Positions 37,537 to 46,718 of a stretch of DNA of 64,000 nt are shown here, piece by piece. The notes beneath the pieces were generated by a model, which saw only the letters and a program-made list of their open reading frames with translations, was not told where the DNA came from and did not search any database. The stretch lies in IMG/VR virus record IMGVR_UViG_3300025009_000050, positions 180,053-244,052 of that record; one strand, 5' to 3'. Position 1 is the first letter of the stretch. Every line of letters starts with the position of its first letter. This DNA comes from a virus. The position numbers and the translations under genes are program-made.

Positions 37537-37794
37537 ATGCGTGATAGTTTATATGTTTATGTTGAGCATCAGCGTGAAGTAAAGTCTGCTGCTCGTAGTG
37601 CTTGTAAGCAGACTCATGGACGCAGAAATAAGCGTCCTAACCTGAGTATTGTGGACAACGCCCCCAGTGGTATGGTTGTCACACGTCCTGATGGCTTACA
37701 GATGTATATTCCTCCTGAAAGACTAACAAAGCAAGGCAAGGTTCGTAAAGGCTATCGCAAGATAGTTCGTGCCTTCCTTGAATTGGAGGGATAA
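37537..37794 (+). CDS. 85-residue basic protein
   Basis: Begins one base after the previous stop. The first part is basic (CKQTHGRRNKRPNL), the rest small and mixed, with a basic C-terminus (KQGKVRKGYRKIVRAFLELE). Possible nucleic-acid binding. Function unknown. Confidence 0.6.
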   Translation: MRDSLYVYVEHQREVKSAARSACKQTHGRRNKRPNLSIVDNAPSGMVVTRPDGLQMYIPPERLTKQGKVRKGYRKIVRAFLELEG

Positions 37795-37796
37795 CG

Positions 37797-38336
37797 ATGA
37801 AATATATTATCCCTCGCGCACTGCACAAGCTTGGGTTCTGGATTACCGAGAATGAACTGCTTGACATGGGCAGGCAGATCATTGACGAGTATTCAGAACC
37901 AATTATTGCTGACTTATGTGCCGAATTCGGCATCGAGTCAGATGGAATAGAAGACAGAATGTTTGTGAGTGCGTCTGCTCACTGCATTACAACTGGCCAA
38001 CTATATTATCAATATCATATGGATGGCTATTATCATAAGTATACGTTAGGTTCAGCTAGTATTACATTATTCCCATTGGTATCCCAGTTCAAATACATTA
38101 ATGGTAAAAGATATAGAATACCATTATGCGAAATGATACCAAGAAGTGTATATAAAATGTTTCTTATAAAAAATCTTATTCATGAGCTACGTCATTGGGC
38201 ACAATTAGTGACTGGTAAGATATTCTATCATGATATGTGGTTCAACGGAGAATCACTTATCGAGTATGGTAATCGGTGGAGTGAACACGATGCTCAGTCC
38301 TATTCTATTCACTATATAACTAATAAGTTAAAGTGA
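37797..38336 (+). CDS. Zincin-like putative metallopeptidase
   Basis: A 179-residue protein with an HELRH motif (H129-E130-L-R-H133) in the context IHELRHWAQ, and a downstream Glu in RWSEHDAQSY (about E163) that could be the third zinc ligand. This HExxH...E arrangement is typical of small zincin proteases such as SprT- or ImmA-like families, though the overall fold was not recognised. It starts two bases after the preceding gene. Possible roles include cleaving a host regulator or processing phage proteins. Activity is unproven. Confidence 0.6.
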   Translation: MKYIIPRALHKLGFWITENELLDMGRQIIDEYSEPIIADLCAEFGIESDGIEDRMFVSASAHCITTGQLYYQYHMDGYYHKYTLGSASITLFPLVSQFKYINGKRYRIPLCEMIPRSVYKMFLIKNLIHELRHWAQLVTGKIFYHDMWFNGESLIEYGNRWSEHDAQSYSIHYITNKLK

Positions 38337-38343
38337 GTAGATT

Positions 38344-38367
38344 GAGCCCAGTATACCCGCTGGGCTC
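38344..38367 (+). terminator. Hairpin after the zincin gene
   Basis: GAGCCCAG and CTGGGCTC form an 8-bp stem with an 8-base loop just after the stop codon. A moderate terminator or processing site. Confidence 0.5.
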
Positions 38368-38436
38368 TATTGTGCTCATGCACAGGAAAGGTGGGTAGCA
38401 TCAAACAGATTATGAAGAAGGAGGTGGATAAAGTAC

Positions 38437-38562
38437 ATGGAAATTGTTCTGGGAATCATCTACGTAGTAGTTGCAACAACCGTCCTGACTATTAATCACA
38501 TGACATCTAGCAACTGTCCTACTAATATTGTTGACGAAACAATAATAGAGGAGGATGTCTAG
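38437..38562 (+). CDS. 41-residue single-pass membrane protein
   Basis: ATG at 38437 behind AAGGAGGTGG. N-terminal membrane segment (IVLGIIYVVVATTVLTI). Overlaps the next gene's GTG start (TAGTG). Function unknown. Confidence 0.6.
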   Translation: MEIVLGIIYVVVATTVLTINHMTSSNCPTNIVDETIIEEDV

Positions 38563-38789
38563 TGTTTAATGATTCAGTAAGAAGGGAGCTTCTTGACGTA
38601 GTCAGGAGGCTCAATTGCGGTATATGTGATGTTGAGGAGTTCAGATCTGATATTAAGTTTGTGTATCGGTTTGGCTTACATCAGACAGATATTGATGAGG
38701 CCAAGCTTAATCGCATTACTATCAGAGTCCTGAATTGTCCTGCAAACAAATTAGCAGGTGTGGTGAACCACATACTGCAAATATTATAG
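38562..38789 (+). CDS. 75-residue protein (GTG start)
   Basis: GTG start overlapping the previous stop, with GAGGAGG upstream. Product is mixed and charged, FNDSVRRELLDVVRRLNCG onward. Function unknown. Confidence 0.6.
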   Translation: MFNDSVRRELLDVVRRLNCGICDVEEFRSDIKFVYRFGLHQTDIDEAKLNRITIRVLNCPANKLAGVVNHILQIL

Positions 38790-38799
38790 GAGGGATAAC

Positions 38800-39318
38800 A
38801 TGAAACGTCCAGGAATGTGCACCATGATAGCTTCATTGGTTGTTCTGTGCTTTATCTCGTTCGCTAGTTTCTATCAGGCTGTGCAAGCACGTCCACAGCA
38901 AGTGGTAGAGTACGCGTCTATTCCTGCGCCTAGTTACCAGGTCAACGGCCTAACCACTGACCAGGTTAAGTGGATCAAGAGTCAGCTCAAATCAACTGTC
39001 ACCATAGATGCGCGTAAGCTGTGGGACAAGCAGTTATACGCTGACTTGAAACACGGCTGGCACAATGGTCTCCTAGGAGACATCAGTGTTGTCAATGGCG
39101 GCTGGCTTGAGGACAGGTATGGCAACGTCTTCAAGTTGCAGGAAGATCCCGGTCTCTTTAACGACAAGATAGTGGATGTTCGCGCTTTTGCCAAGCGCTC
39201 ATTTCTTGTCCAATATGAGTCTGGCATCTATGGTTTATACGATAGCCAGGGTTATAACTATTATACATCATGGAAGGAGGTAGATGTGAATGAAGAGTCT
39301 AATTATGAAGGCAATTAA
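38800..39318 (+). CDS. Secreted or membrane-anchored protein, 172 residues
   Basis: A hydrophobic N-terminus (MIASLVVLCFISFASFY) serves as signal anchor or signal peptide. The remainder is soluble-looking, with WLEDRYGNVFKLQ. The next gene's start lies inside this one (39290). Function unknown. Confidence 0.6.
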   Translation: MKRPGMCTMIASLVVLCFISFASFYQAVQARPQQVVEYASIPAPSYQVNGLTTDQVKWIKSQLKSTVTIDARKLWDKQLYADLKHGWHNGLLGDISVVNGGWLEDRYGNVFKLQEDPGLFNDKIVDVRAFAKRSFLVQYESGIYGLYDSQGYNYYTSWKEVDVNEESNYEGN

Positions 39319-39811
39319 TGCAGTAAAGTCATTGTTTAAGAGACCAGATCCAGCATTAGAGCAGTTTAATGCTGCCATAAATAACTGGATAACAAATGGT
39401 CCTCGTGTACACAGACACAGGACCATTGCAACTCCAGTAGAAGCTGAGATAGTGCAGCCCAGCTCCTATGACCCTTGCGGAGCTAGCATTATCATTAGCG
39501 CTGACTCAAAGTATGTCGAGATATCGAATGACGATATCCTCGTTTGCTTGTACCGCAATGGGAATAACGATACTCTGATTATTCATTCGGTGTCTGGATT
39601 CAGAGCTTATGTATGGTTGAATACCAGAGATGAGCTCTCCGCATTAGATCGTGCCATTGCTGTATATTCCATGCAATGTAATGGCACTGTGCAGGAACCA
39701 GTAACTGTCGGCCCCACAGGCAAGGAATTATTCGCAAAGCGTCTGTGGTTGATTGACCGCTACATGCTAGCGGATAAGTTAAAGAAGGATATGGAGGGAT
39801 GTACATGTTAG
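39290..39811 (+). CDS. 173-residue protein of unknown function
   Basis: ATG at 39290 lies behind AAGGAGG, giving a 29-base overlap with the previous gene. The middle (VEISNDDILVCLYRNGNNDT) is beta-rich. No domain was recognised. Confidence 0.6.
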   Translation: MKSLIMKAINAVKSLFKRPDPALEQFNAAINNWITNGPRVHRHRTIATPVEAEIVQPSSYDPCGASIIISADSKYVEISNDDILVCLYRNGNNDTLIIHSVSGFRAYVWLNTRDELSALDRAIAVYSMQCNGTVQEPVTVGPTGKELFAKRLWLIDRYMLADKLKKDMEGCTC

Positions 39812-40185
39812 TATCTAACCTGTTTTTCGCGCTCGGTTGCATCAGCACATTAGGTGCTATCGTAGTAGCAGTTATGATTGGTGCTGAGTTGGCATCATCG
39901 CGGGCTAATAAGTCATCTGCTGATGAGGCTGGGAGGTTCGCTGAATTGTTGTGCGAAGCAGAAAAGATTATTGCTTCGTATAAGCAAGAGGTCGCTGCCC
40001 TCAGGAACCAAGTCAGTCAGATAGACAGGCTTAAAGAGTCTGTCGAGTTTTGGAAAGGTTTTGGCCAGAGAATGGCCAGGGAATATAGGATAGAAGGGCT
40101 TACTGCCTTGTCTACCTTTAACGGGATACCTGTGGTAGATATCCCTCCCTACGACATAGAGTTTGAGCGTTCTATGGGAATGTAA
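39805..40185 (+). CDS. Membrane-anchored coiled-coil protein
   Basis: Start set at ATG 39805, because the ATG at 39799 lies too close to the ribosome site. N-terminal membrane segment (FALGCISTLGAIVVAVMIGA) followed by a helical, coiled-coil-like region. Resembles small phage membrane proteins of unknown function. Confidence 0.6.
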   Translation: MLVSNLFFALGCISTLGAIVVAVMIGAELASSRANKSSADEAGRFAELLCEAEKIIASYKQEVAALRNQVSQIDRLKESVEFWKGFGQRMAREYRIEGLTALSTFNGIPVVDIPPYDIEFERSMGM

Positions 40186-40233
40186 CAACCCCAATTGCTT
40201 AATATTAAATTCATAATATGGGGGGGAACACAC

Positions 40234-40749
40234 ATGACAATCATAATTTCAATCATAGCAGCTATATACATTGCTTATATGTTACAAACAAAATTGATAT
40301 CATTCACCAATCAGTTAGAATATAGGATTAAAGCAATAACGGCTTGTGTTGATGATTACTCCGGGAGATTAATCTCCGGTAATTATCACGTAGAGAACTT
40401 CCACGTTAAGTGCTACGTAAGAGCCGTGTCATACTGCTTGAGTAGCAAGATACGTAGAGTGGAAACAATTAACATCCTGATGGGTAGAGAACTTGAACTC
40501 CCTTTACTCTATCCATTGCAGCTTGAGACTACTGTCGAGAGAGAGATTGAACAACTATCCCGATTAGCAGCTGTTATTTACCGGGATAGACAGAAAAAGA
40601 CACTCAGAAGACTACGAGCTATAATAGTGGTGCCAAAGATTATGCCACTTATGGTGAGGGCAGTCAGGAGAGCAGTAACATTCATATTATTTAAACACGG
40701 AAGGAGAGACTCCAATGCGGAAGACAGCGGAGCAGATTCTCAGAGTTAA
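40234..40749 (+). CDS. 171-residue membrane-anchored protein
   Basis: ATG at 40234 behind GGGGGGAA. N-terminal membrane segment (IIISIIAAIYIAYML) then a basic, helical region. Overlaps the next gene by 35 bases. Function unknown. Confidence 0.6.
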   Translation: MTIIISIIAAIYIAYMLQTKLISFTNQLEYRIKAITACVDDYSGRLISGNYHVENFHVKCYVRAVSYCLSSKIRRVETINILMGRELELPLLYPLQLETTVEREIEQLSRLAAVIYRDRQKKTLRRLRAIIVVPKIMPLMVRAVRRAVTFILFKHGRRDSNAEDSGADSQS

Positions 40750-41107
40750 GAAAATAGATTATCCCCATTTAAGTCAACATGAGCGTGCCGTGTTCTCATT
40801 AGTCAGGGGTTTAGACGAATACGGTACCTGCGTATACCACAGAGTTGAAGGTTACGTAGTTGATATTCGCTATGGACTTCGTGTAGGACCGACACATACC
40901 ACTGTTAATTTACCACCACAGAAAGCAAAAGCTTCCGTGTTTTTCGGTAAGTTATCAAGGTGCAGGGAATGTGTTCATCCGTATGAGTTGAAACAACTAC
41001 GTGATGACTATACCTACGATAATGGCACTATGAAGCGCAAAATGGCTAATAGAGCATCTTCTGCCCTTGAAGATGCTGCAAGGGCAAAAAGAACACGTCG
41101 TAGGTAA
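40715..41107 (+). CDS. 130-residue basic protein
   Basis: ATG at 40715 behind AAGGAG, overlapping the previous gene by 35 bases. Basic C-terminus (RAKRTRRR). Possible nucleic-acid binding. Function unknown. Confidence 0.6.
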   Translation: MRKTAEQILRVKKIDYPHLSQHERAVFSLVRGLDEYGTCVYHRVEGYVVDIRYGLRVGPTHTTVNLPPQKAKASVFFGKLSRCRECVHPYELKQLRDDYTYDNGTMKRKMANRASSALEDAARAKRTRRR

Positions 41108-41506
41108 TAGTATATAGTTCCTCTGTGGTAAATGGGGTAGAGTTAGCTATGCTCTACAAGGTGGGTGGGCAAGAAAAGTATTTAGCAGGAGGAGGGTTGC
41201 CTAGTCTTTCCGCAATACAGCATCATTCAATATACACAGTCTAAACATACTAATCGTCAGAAAAGGGGTTTTAACAATCATGCTCCAATATTCACAGCAA
41301 CATTATAACACTGCAAGACCTAGTAGTACCGTAATACCGAATGCCTGCGGTGTAGGCGTTCTACTGCGCCCCGATAACTTGTACCCGCGCATCGTCTTGA
41401 TCTTCGTATAACCAACATTTAGCCCATAGGAGGTGAATTGGGTCAGCTCATGGCGCTATAGTCCATGTATAATGGTCGATAAATAATTAATTAGGAGGAC
41501 GTGGGT
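41108..41506 (+). other. About 400 bases without a convincing gene
   Basis: Contains a GTAGAG/CTCTAC hairpin (41137-41157) and a ribosome-site-like AGGAGGAGGG followed only by a very short TTG ORF. No convincing coding sequence or RNA gene is visible, though a small RNA cannot be excluded. Confidence 0.4.
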
Positions 41507-41671
41507 ATGCATAAAATTGATGATGAGCTGTTAAGGATATCACGTTATATCAGCGAGTACGTTGCTGATCCCAGTGGAAGAGATCCTCTGCGTGTGCTCG
41601 CCACTATAGCAAAGAATGCAAGTAAAATTACTAGGAAGGAAGTGGAGAAGAGAAAACTAGCAATGCATTAA
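41507..41671 (+). CDS. 54-residue helical protein
   Basis: ATG at 41507 behind AGGAGGACG. Helical and charged, MHKIDDELLRISRYISEYVA onward. Function unknown. Confidence 0.6.
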   Translation: MHKIDDELLRISRYISEYVADPSGRDPLRVLATIAKNASKITRKEVEKRKLAMH

Positions 41672-41676
41672 TCTTG

Positions 41677-41692
41677 GCCCTCATATGAGGGC
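41677..41692 (+). terminator. 16-bp palindrome after the 41507 gene
   Basis: GCCCTCATATGAGGGC followed by TTTAACC; a possible weak terminator. Confidence 0.45.
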
Positions 41693-41693
41693 T

Positions 41694-41721
41694 TTAACCT
41701 GGAGGAGGTGAAACAGGTTAA
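41694..41721 (+). promoter_or_regulatory. Hairpin carrying a ribosome-site sequence in its loop
   Basis: TTAACCTG and CAGGTTAA form an 8-bp stem with AGGAGGTG in the 12-base loop. An overlapping short GTG ORF of about 18 codons (41708-41764) may be a leader peptide. Confidence 0.4.
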
Positions 41722-41787
41722 TCAACTAGCTAGTGGTCGACATGCAGTTGAAAGACTGACATAAAATTATATTGGAGGAATTTAATA

Positions 41788-42381
41788 ATGAAAAACATTA
41801 AAGGCGTAGTAATCGTGAATAAGAATGGCAAGGAAATGAATGTGACTGATGTGCAGAAGGTCGCGTTCCTCACTATCACAAAGATATTCGAGGATAATGA
41901 ACAGCATAAGGCTGTCCGCATGATCAATAGCCAGACCCGTGGTCTTCAGGACGATATCAACGATGAAGACGATGAGGATACTATCGATCAATTACAGGAA
42001 GAGCTCAACGCCATCGATTGGGCCATGGCTAAACGTGCCCGTGGTTATGAGGTTAAGAAGGGCATTGTTGGTTCAGCATTAAAGAACCTGAAATGCACGG
42101 TTGATTACCGTACAAAGTGCAAGGAACTTGAGAAAGAACTGGAAGAAGTCAAGGATGAGAATGAACAACTCCTTGATGCTGCCGAAGAGTTACTAGAACA
42201 GCGTGATGCTCTTAATGAGCACTGTGCTGATCTTAAGAAACAAATTGCCGAATTAACCAAACAGTTAGAGGATCTTACTGCTCCTACTGTTAAACCTAAT
42301 GCTACAGTTAAAGATAATAAGAAACGCACTGAGAAATTACTCCAGCAGATCGAAGCTGGTACACCTGAATTTGATAGCTAG
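41788..42381 (+). CDS. Acidic coiled-coil protein A
   Basis: This 197-residue protein is paralogous to 42461-42982. Both share a 'VxNxxG-x-x-V-T-x-x-Q' start, 'KIFEDNEQHKAVRMI'-type helix, an acidic DEDDED-like stretch, and 'AIDWAMAKRARGYEVKK'. The C-terminal half has a long coiled coil (ELEKELEEVKDENEQLLDA). Likely a dimeric structural or scaffolding protein. Function unknown. Confidence 0.6.
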   Translation: MKNIKGVVIVNKNGKEMNVTDVQKVAFLTITKIFEDNEQHKAVRMINSQTRGLQDDINDEDDEDTIDQLQEELNAIDWAMAKRARGYEVKKGIVGSALKNLKCTVDYRTKCKELEKELEEVKDENEQLLDAAEELLEQRDALNEHCADLKKQIAELTKQLEDLTAPTVKPNATVKDNKKRTEKLLQQIEAGTPEFDS

Positions 42382-42399
42382 ATAATCAGTCGGCATTAA

Positions 42400-42432
42400 C
42401 CCCTAGCATGCCAAATGCATTTGTGCTAGGGG
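42400..42432 (+). promoter_or_regulatory. Hairpin between coiled-coil paralogues
   Basis: CCCCTAGCA and TGCTAGGGG form a 9-bp stem around a 15-base loop. Possible attenuator or RNA-processing site. Confidence 0.5.
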
Positions 42433-42460
42433 AAATTAAAATATATTAGGAGGAATATCA

Positions 42461-42982
42461 GTGAAAAAGTTAACAGTTGTTAGTTCAAACGGTATAGTAT
42501 TGCGCAAAGTCACTGAACTACAGGCAGAGACCCTACTTGAGGTCATTAGGTTATTCGACAAGAATAACAAGCGCAAGGCAAAGAAACTCATCTCAGAGAT
42601 CGTTGAGGACCTTAACGAGGAACTCGAAGATGTTGATGACGAGGATGAAGAAGAGTCCATTCTCGAAGAGATAGAAGCCTATGAATGGGCTTTAGAGAAG
42701 TATGAGGATGGCTATGAAGTTAAGTCCACTAGTGCTTCTCATGGAAGGATTGTCAATGATGTTATATTAACCACTAAGAATGTATTCAGCGCAATAGCTG
42801 ATGTATTGAGTGAATCTAGGACAACCACATCTAGAAGGTCAGATGCTGCAGAGGTTAAACGCCTCAAGAAGAACTATGAGAACCTGAAGAAGGATTTCAT
42901 AGCACTTGTAGAGGAGCAGGAAACTAAGTCTAAGCGCAAGAAAAAGAAGTCAAGGTTGGATAGCTTACTTGACCGTATATAA
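42461..42982 (+). CDS. Acidic coiled-coil protein B (GTG start)
   Basis: GTG start behind AGGAGGAA. The 173-residue product aligns with the previous gene through the acidic EDVDDEDEEE stretch and GYEVK, then has a basic C-terminus (KSKRKKKKSR). Tandem paralogues suggest a duplicated, co-expressed pair. Confidence 0.6.
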   Translation: MKKLTVVSSNGIVLRKVTELQAETLLEVIRLFDKNNKRKAKKLISEIVEDLNEELEDVDDEDEEESILEEIEAYEWALEKYEDGYEVKSTSASHGRIVNDVILTTKNVFSAIADVLSESRTTTSRRSDAAEVKRLKKNYENLKKDFIALVEEQETKSKRKKKKSRLDSLLDRI

Positions 42983-42990
42983 GTAGCTTG

Positions 42991-43018
42991 AGCCCAGGAG
43001 TAACATCCTGGGTTTTCT
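42991..43018 (+). terminator. Terminator-like hairpin after coiled-coil protein B
   Basis: CCCAGGA and TCCTGGG form a 7-bp stem with a short loop, followed by TTTTCTGG. Confidence 0.5.
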
Positions 43019-43074
43019 GGTGCTTATGCACTAATATTGGGTGGCGACCTAACCGCCGAAAGGAGTGTGTCCAC

Positions 43075-44973
43075 ATGACACAAACCATATTAGCAAATCT
43101 CAGCAGAGAGAATGCTGAGGAGAAGATCAAAGCTTTATCCCTGGAAGCCAGAGAGTTAAAGTCCAGGGACGATCTTACACAGGCACAAAAGAATGACCGC
43201 CTGTCGCAGATCCATTCGGTGATTCTTCTACTGAAGGACGCTCATAGTAAACACGTTGGTACCGATGTATCAACTAAGAAGGAGGTGTCAGTCAAATATT
43301 CATCAGTTGATATTGGTGAAACCCCACTGGAGAAGATCCAGGAAATTACTACTGAAATAGTAGTAGTTGATGCTGAGGGATTTGGCTCGAAGCCAATGCG
43401 TTCCTTCACGTTTGACAAGCGTGATGCAGAGGGAAAGAAAACTGGAGAGAGAGGAACTGGACACCTACATGGTAGACTCTTGGTTCAACTACCTCCTGGA
43501 GTTGTTACCACTGGAATGTTCTACCGCTTTGGTAGTAAGAAGGAAGATTGGGTGTTGATAAAGGATATTGATGCCGCAACACTCAATTGTGTACCTGTAC
43601 GCAGGAAGGAAGGTTTTATTAAATCCGAGGGTACTGGCCTTTGGGTATTAGAAGCCATGAGTTGGGATGATGGCCCAGTAATGTGTGGCTTCCCGACTAG
43701 GAAGTCTAAAACCGATGGGAAATATTATAGTGACGTATGGATCACTAATAGATTCCAAGCGCTTGATCCAGCTTATTGCGGGAAAGGTGCACCAGTAGTC
43801 CAGGAGGTGAATGCCTGCCTCACTGCCATCGCCAATATGTTTAAGGGTACACATACCATTCATGATGGTAGTCCTGGAGTATGGCCTGATGGTGGTGTAA
43901 AAGTTCAGAGTTGCGTAACATGCGTGAACTTCAAGCGCATGTATCCTGATCATGAAGGGCACATGTTCTTATCCTTATCTGATTATACAATATCAGATAA
44001 GAAGAGGACAGGCAAGGATGCTAATAGCAGTAGTGTGTGTTGCATGACACTCACTAATCCTATGCTGGATGCTGAGAATGTCCGCAATGAGTGGGCATTC
44101 AGAGATAAAGAGGATGTCAATGCAATTATAGGTCATAAGAGGTTGGAGGTAGTTGATGCTACCACTGGTGAAAAGAGATATGAATACGAGTTGGATGAAT
44201 ACGGCAATCGCATACCAATATATGGTTATGGTGCTGTTGGAGGTGCAACATACCGTTATCCATATGGTGGAAAGATTGTGAACTGGACTGGTTTACTCTA
44301 CGATGTTGGGACCAAGATGGGTGGAAGCTGCCCATACTATAGGTTTAGCGGTCCTAGTGGTAGAATTCCTGGCTTATGGCATAGAGATTCATGGAACATT
44401 GAACATAAGATCGCTGCATTCACTGAGCGCATTCCTAAGGGTGCTAGTATCCCGTCATGGAGCATTGGTCTTCCTGGTGATGGTCATGGAATCAATGCTG
44501 AATACACTGGACGTGTGATGTTTAATACCGGGCATGGTATATACATCACGATTATACCTGAGCTATTCGAGGTAGTCAGGGATTTGAAGACTGTCAAGAG
44601 TAAAGTTGAGAATAATTTCGTTAAACCTACTCCTTATGACATACAAGGTAGAGAGAGGGAGCAATTCATTAGTGATGTACTCGGCATATTCTCTGAGTAT
44701 ATCTTTTCTAATATTGTTAAGTCAACTGATGAGTTACTCGTTGACTTAGTACCTATGGTTGAGGATATGCCTGCTGCACACCACAAGGAACTCGCCATAG
44801 CATTGGATGATGCAACTAAGGCTAGAGATTTCCTAGTCCAAGTTGCGGACAATATTGTGAAAGGCTCAATATTACCAGACAAAGGAGTTGAGGCCGTCTA
44901 TGAGTGTGTAGAAAAGCTGCATCCTGTCTTTCGAGATAAGATGTATGCTCTATTCACCAGTCTTTGTGGCTAA
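43075..44973 (+). CDS. Large protein of unknown function, 632 residues
   Basis: Start set at ATG 43075 behind AAAGGAG. The N-terminus is a charged helix; the middle is beta-rich with GRLLVQLPPGVVTTGMFYRF, then DDGPVMCGFPTRKSK. It has many Cys, including CVTCVNFKRMYPDHEGH, which could bind metal. No enzyme motif was recognised. It is one of the two largest plus-strand genes and probably functionally important. Confidence 0.55.
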   Translation: MTQTILANLSRENAEEKIKALSLEARELKSRDDLTQAQKNDRLSQIHSVILLLKDAHSKHVGTDVSTKKEVSVKYSSVDIGETPLEKIQEITTEIVVVDAEGFGSKPMRSFTFDKRDAEGKKTGERGTGHLHGRLLVQLPPGVVTTGMFYRFGSKKEDWVLIKDIDAATLNCVPVRRKEGFIKSEGTGLWVLEAMSWDDGPVMCGFPTRKSKTDGKYYSDVWITNRFQALDPAYCGKGAPVVQEVNACLTAIANMFKGTHTIHDGSPGVWPDGGVKVQSCVTCVNFKRMYPDHEGHMFLSLSDYTISDKKRTGKDANSSSVCCMTLTNPMLDAENVRNEWAFRDKEDVNAIIGHKRLEVVDATTGEKRYEYELDEYGNRIPIYGYGAVGGATYRYPYGGKIVNWTGLLYDVGTKMGGSCPYYRFSGPSGRIPGLWHRDSWNIEHKIAAFTERIPKGASIPSWSIGLPGDGHGINAEYTGRVMFNTGHGIYITIIPELFEVVRDLKTVKSKVENNFVKPTPYDIQGREREQFISDVLGIFSEYIFSNIVKSTDELLVDLVPMVEDMPAAHHKELAIALDDATKARDFLVQVADNIVKGSILPDKGVEAVYECVEKLHPVFRDKMYALFTSLCG

Positions 44974-44983
44974 TCACAGGGGC

Positions 44984-45046
44984 GCGGGGGCGCAAGCCCC
45001 CGCTAATAAGGAGAGGGGCAGGGAGGACGTGAGTCCTCCCTTTGTT
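44984..45046 (+). terminator. Twin hairpins with GNRA-type loops
   Basis: Two strong stems in tandem: GCGGGGGC-GCAA-GCCCCCGC (44984-45003) and GGGAGGAC-GTGA-GTCCTCCC (45021-45040) followed by TTTGTT. The second is a good intrinsic terminator; the first may be a processing or protective stem. Confidence 0.65.
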
Positions 45047-45174
45047 CATTTCTCCTACCATTTTGCCGTTACCGAGCGAGCGTAGCGAGCGAGGTAAGGA
45101 AGGGCCAGGGAAACCATAGGTGTACCCTGCGCTGTGACAACTGAATACAAAATAATATGAGGAGGTCATTTAAA

Positions 45175-46527
45175 ATGACTAAGAAAAACACTGTACAATT
45201 TCCTGAAATGATTAACGAAAGCACTGTAACTGATGTTGAGCTGGTTGTTCCCGTGCCTAGTATGGATGAGATTATTGCTAAGTGCATGGGTGCTGGTACT
45301 AAGATGAATCAGCATGATTTATTCAAGGGTTATGATACCCTTAAGATATTGGCTCCTGGTCTGTTCTTGCTCCTCTATGGTGGTAATGCCTATTATAGCA
45401 GTGATGCTGGGAATGTCGCGTTAGATGCTAGATTCAGAGTGGCTATGGTTAAGGGTCCTGTCCACTCATTGCTGGTTGAAATCCCTTATCGCTTAGCCCA
45501 TAGTGAATGGGAAATGGGCGAGTTAATTAATATGTTGGTTGACCGTGCAGAAGAGTTAGCAGCTCATCACGGTTTAACTGAAGTTAATAATACTAAGGAG
45601 GCTACTACTATGAATTCAGTAACTGAGGCTCAAACTAAATTGGCTGCATTAATCAACAATAATAAGGGGGAATCCACAATGACTAACGCTATGACAAATA
45701 ACATCCAGAACAAACTCAACCAACTTACAGGTGCTACCAAAGATGCTACTGCACCTGCTACCAATGGCGCTACCACCACTGCTACCGTTGATGTTAAGAT
45801 CAGCGACAAGACCATAAGTGCTAAAGGTGGTAACATGGCCAGTGCACTTGCTGCCTTACGTAACAGCACTGCTACCACTCGTCCGACCATTGGTGCTGCT
45901 GGTAGGCCGTCCATTACTGGTATGTTGAGTAGTGCTGGTGCTACTGGCCGTCCTGACACTGCTGAGATTGCAGCTGATTATGAGGCTGGAGCATTTGATG
46001 GTGACTATACACCTACTATGGGTGCTGGTGCTACATTAAAGAACAAATTGTGGTACTTAGAGCGTGGGTCATTATTCGTTGGTCCTAAGCAGATCGATAT
46101 GAGTATGGTGACTGATGAACAAATCAATGAGGAGTTGGGATTTATTACCATTGGTGATCAGCCCATCATGAAATTCAAGAGTGTAACTGAAGCACTCGTC
46201 AAGAATGTTGGCTGGATGACACGTGATGGTCATCAGGTAATATTATCCATTCGTGGAGTAGCAGGTGATGCTGAAGACTATGCCATAATTCAGGAGACTG
46301 ATGAGCTTGGTCGTATGTACGTCCGTCTCTCTGGTATATATGCTAGAGTAGAGAAGAAAGACAAGGACGGCAACCCTATGTTGGATGACAAGGGTGAGCA
46401 AGTTGTTGACTACTACTTCAAGAGAGCTGGTATGACTCATCAGATCTATGCGCAAATGTTAGGCTATGCTCATAAGCGCTTAGTCAACTACTTGACTATC
46501 AAGGCTGCTAGAGCAGCAAGAGTATAA
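45175..46527 (+). CDS. Large protein of unknown function, 450 residues
   Basis: Start set at ATG 45175 behind GAGGAGG; an earlier ATG overlaps the ribosome site. The middle is low-complexity, with repeated Ala/Thr/Asn (ATGAT, TTATV) linkers, and the C-terminus is a globular, mixed fold. Possibly a modular protein with a disordered linker. Function unknown. Confidence 0.55.
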   Translation: MTKKNTVQFPEMINESTVTDVELVVPVPSMDEIIAKCMGAGTKMNQHDLFKGYDTLKILAPGLFLLLYGGNAYYSSDAGNVALDARFRVAMVKGPVHSLLVEIPYRLAHSEWEMGELINMLVDRAEELAAHHGLTEVNNTKEATTMNSVTEAQTKLAALINNNKGESTMTNAMTNNIQNKLNQLTGATKDATAPATNGATTTATVDVKISDKTISAKGGNMASALAALRNSTATTRPTIGAAGRPSITGMLSSAGATGRPDTAEIAADYEAGAFDGDYTPTMGAGATLKNKLWYLERGSLFVGPKQIDMSMVTDEQINEELGFITIGDQPIMKFKSVTEALVKNVGWMTRDGHQVILSIRGVAGDAEDYAIIQETDELGRMYVRLSGIYARVEKKDKDGNPMLDDKGEQVVDYYFKRAGMTHQIYAQMLGYAHKRLVNYLTIKAARAARV

Positions 46528-46621
46528 CATATTAAGTTAATTGTGACATACTAATACGATTATCTCTATATAGGGAAATACCGTATTAGTATAACACATT
46601 AGTAATTAGTATAACACATTA
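46521..46621. repeat. Three direct repeats of AGTATAACACATTA type plus inverted repeat
   Basis: ATTAGTATAACACATTA occurs at 46585-46601 and 46605-46621, with a third variant at 46521-46536 (AGTATAACATATTAAG) at the end of the preceding gene. ATACTAATACG and CGTATTAGTAT form an 11-bp inverted repeat at 46548-46592. Looks like a protein-binding region and/or a promoter. Confidence 0.6.
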
Positions 46622-46647
46622 AGATATCCTAGTTGCTTTGATTTAAG

Positions 46648-46718
46648 GCCCGTACAGTAGCTAATTTTCACTTCAGGACTCGTAATACCTGAAGTGGAGT
46701 TAGCTCATGCTGTAGGGC
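46648..46718 (+). ncRNA. Long structured RNA element
   Basis: A nested stem of about 24 base pairs with small internal loops: GCCC/GGGC, TACAG/CTGTA, AGCTAA/TTAGCT and CACTTCAGG/CCTGAAGTG, with a 10-base loop. A second hairpin region follows at about 46740-46783. It lies in a 330-base gap without a gene and is a candidate noncoding RNA or leader. Confidence 0.45.

Noticed and set aside
46648-46718. The long hairpin as a tRNA
   Set aside because: It lacks a T-arm sequence, and its middle loop has ten bases rather than seven; better described as a structured RNA.
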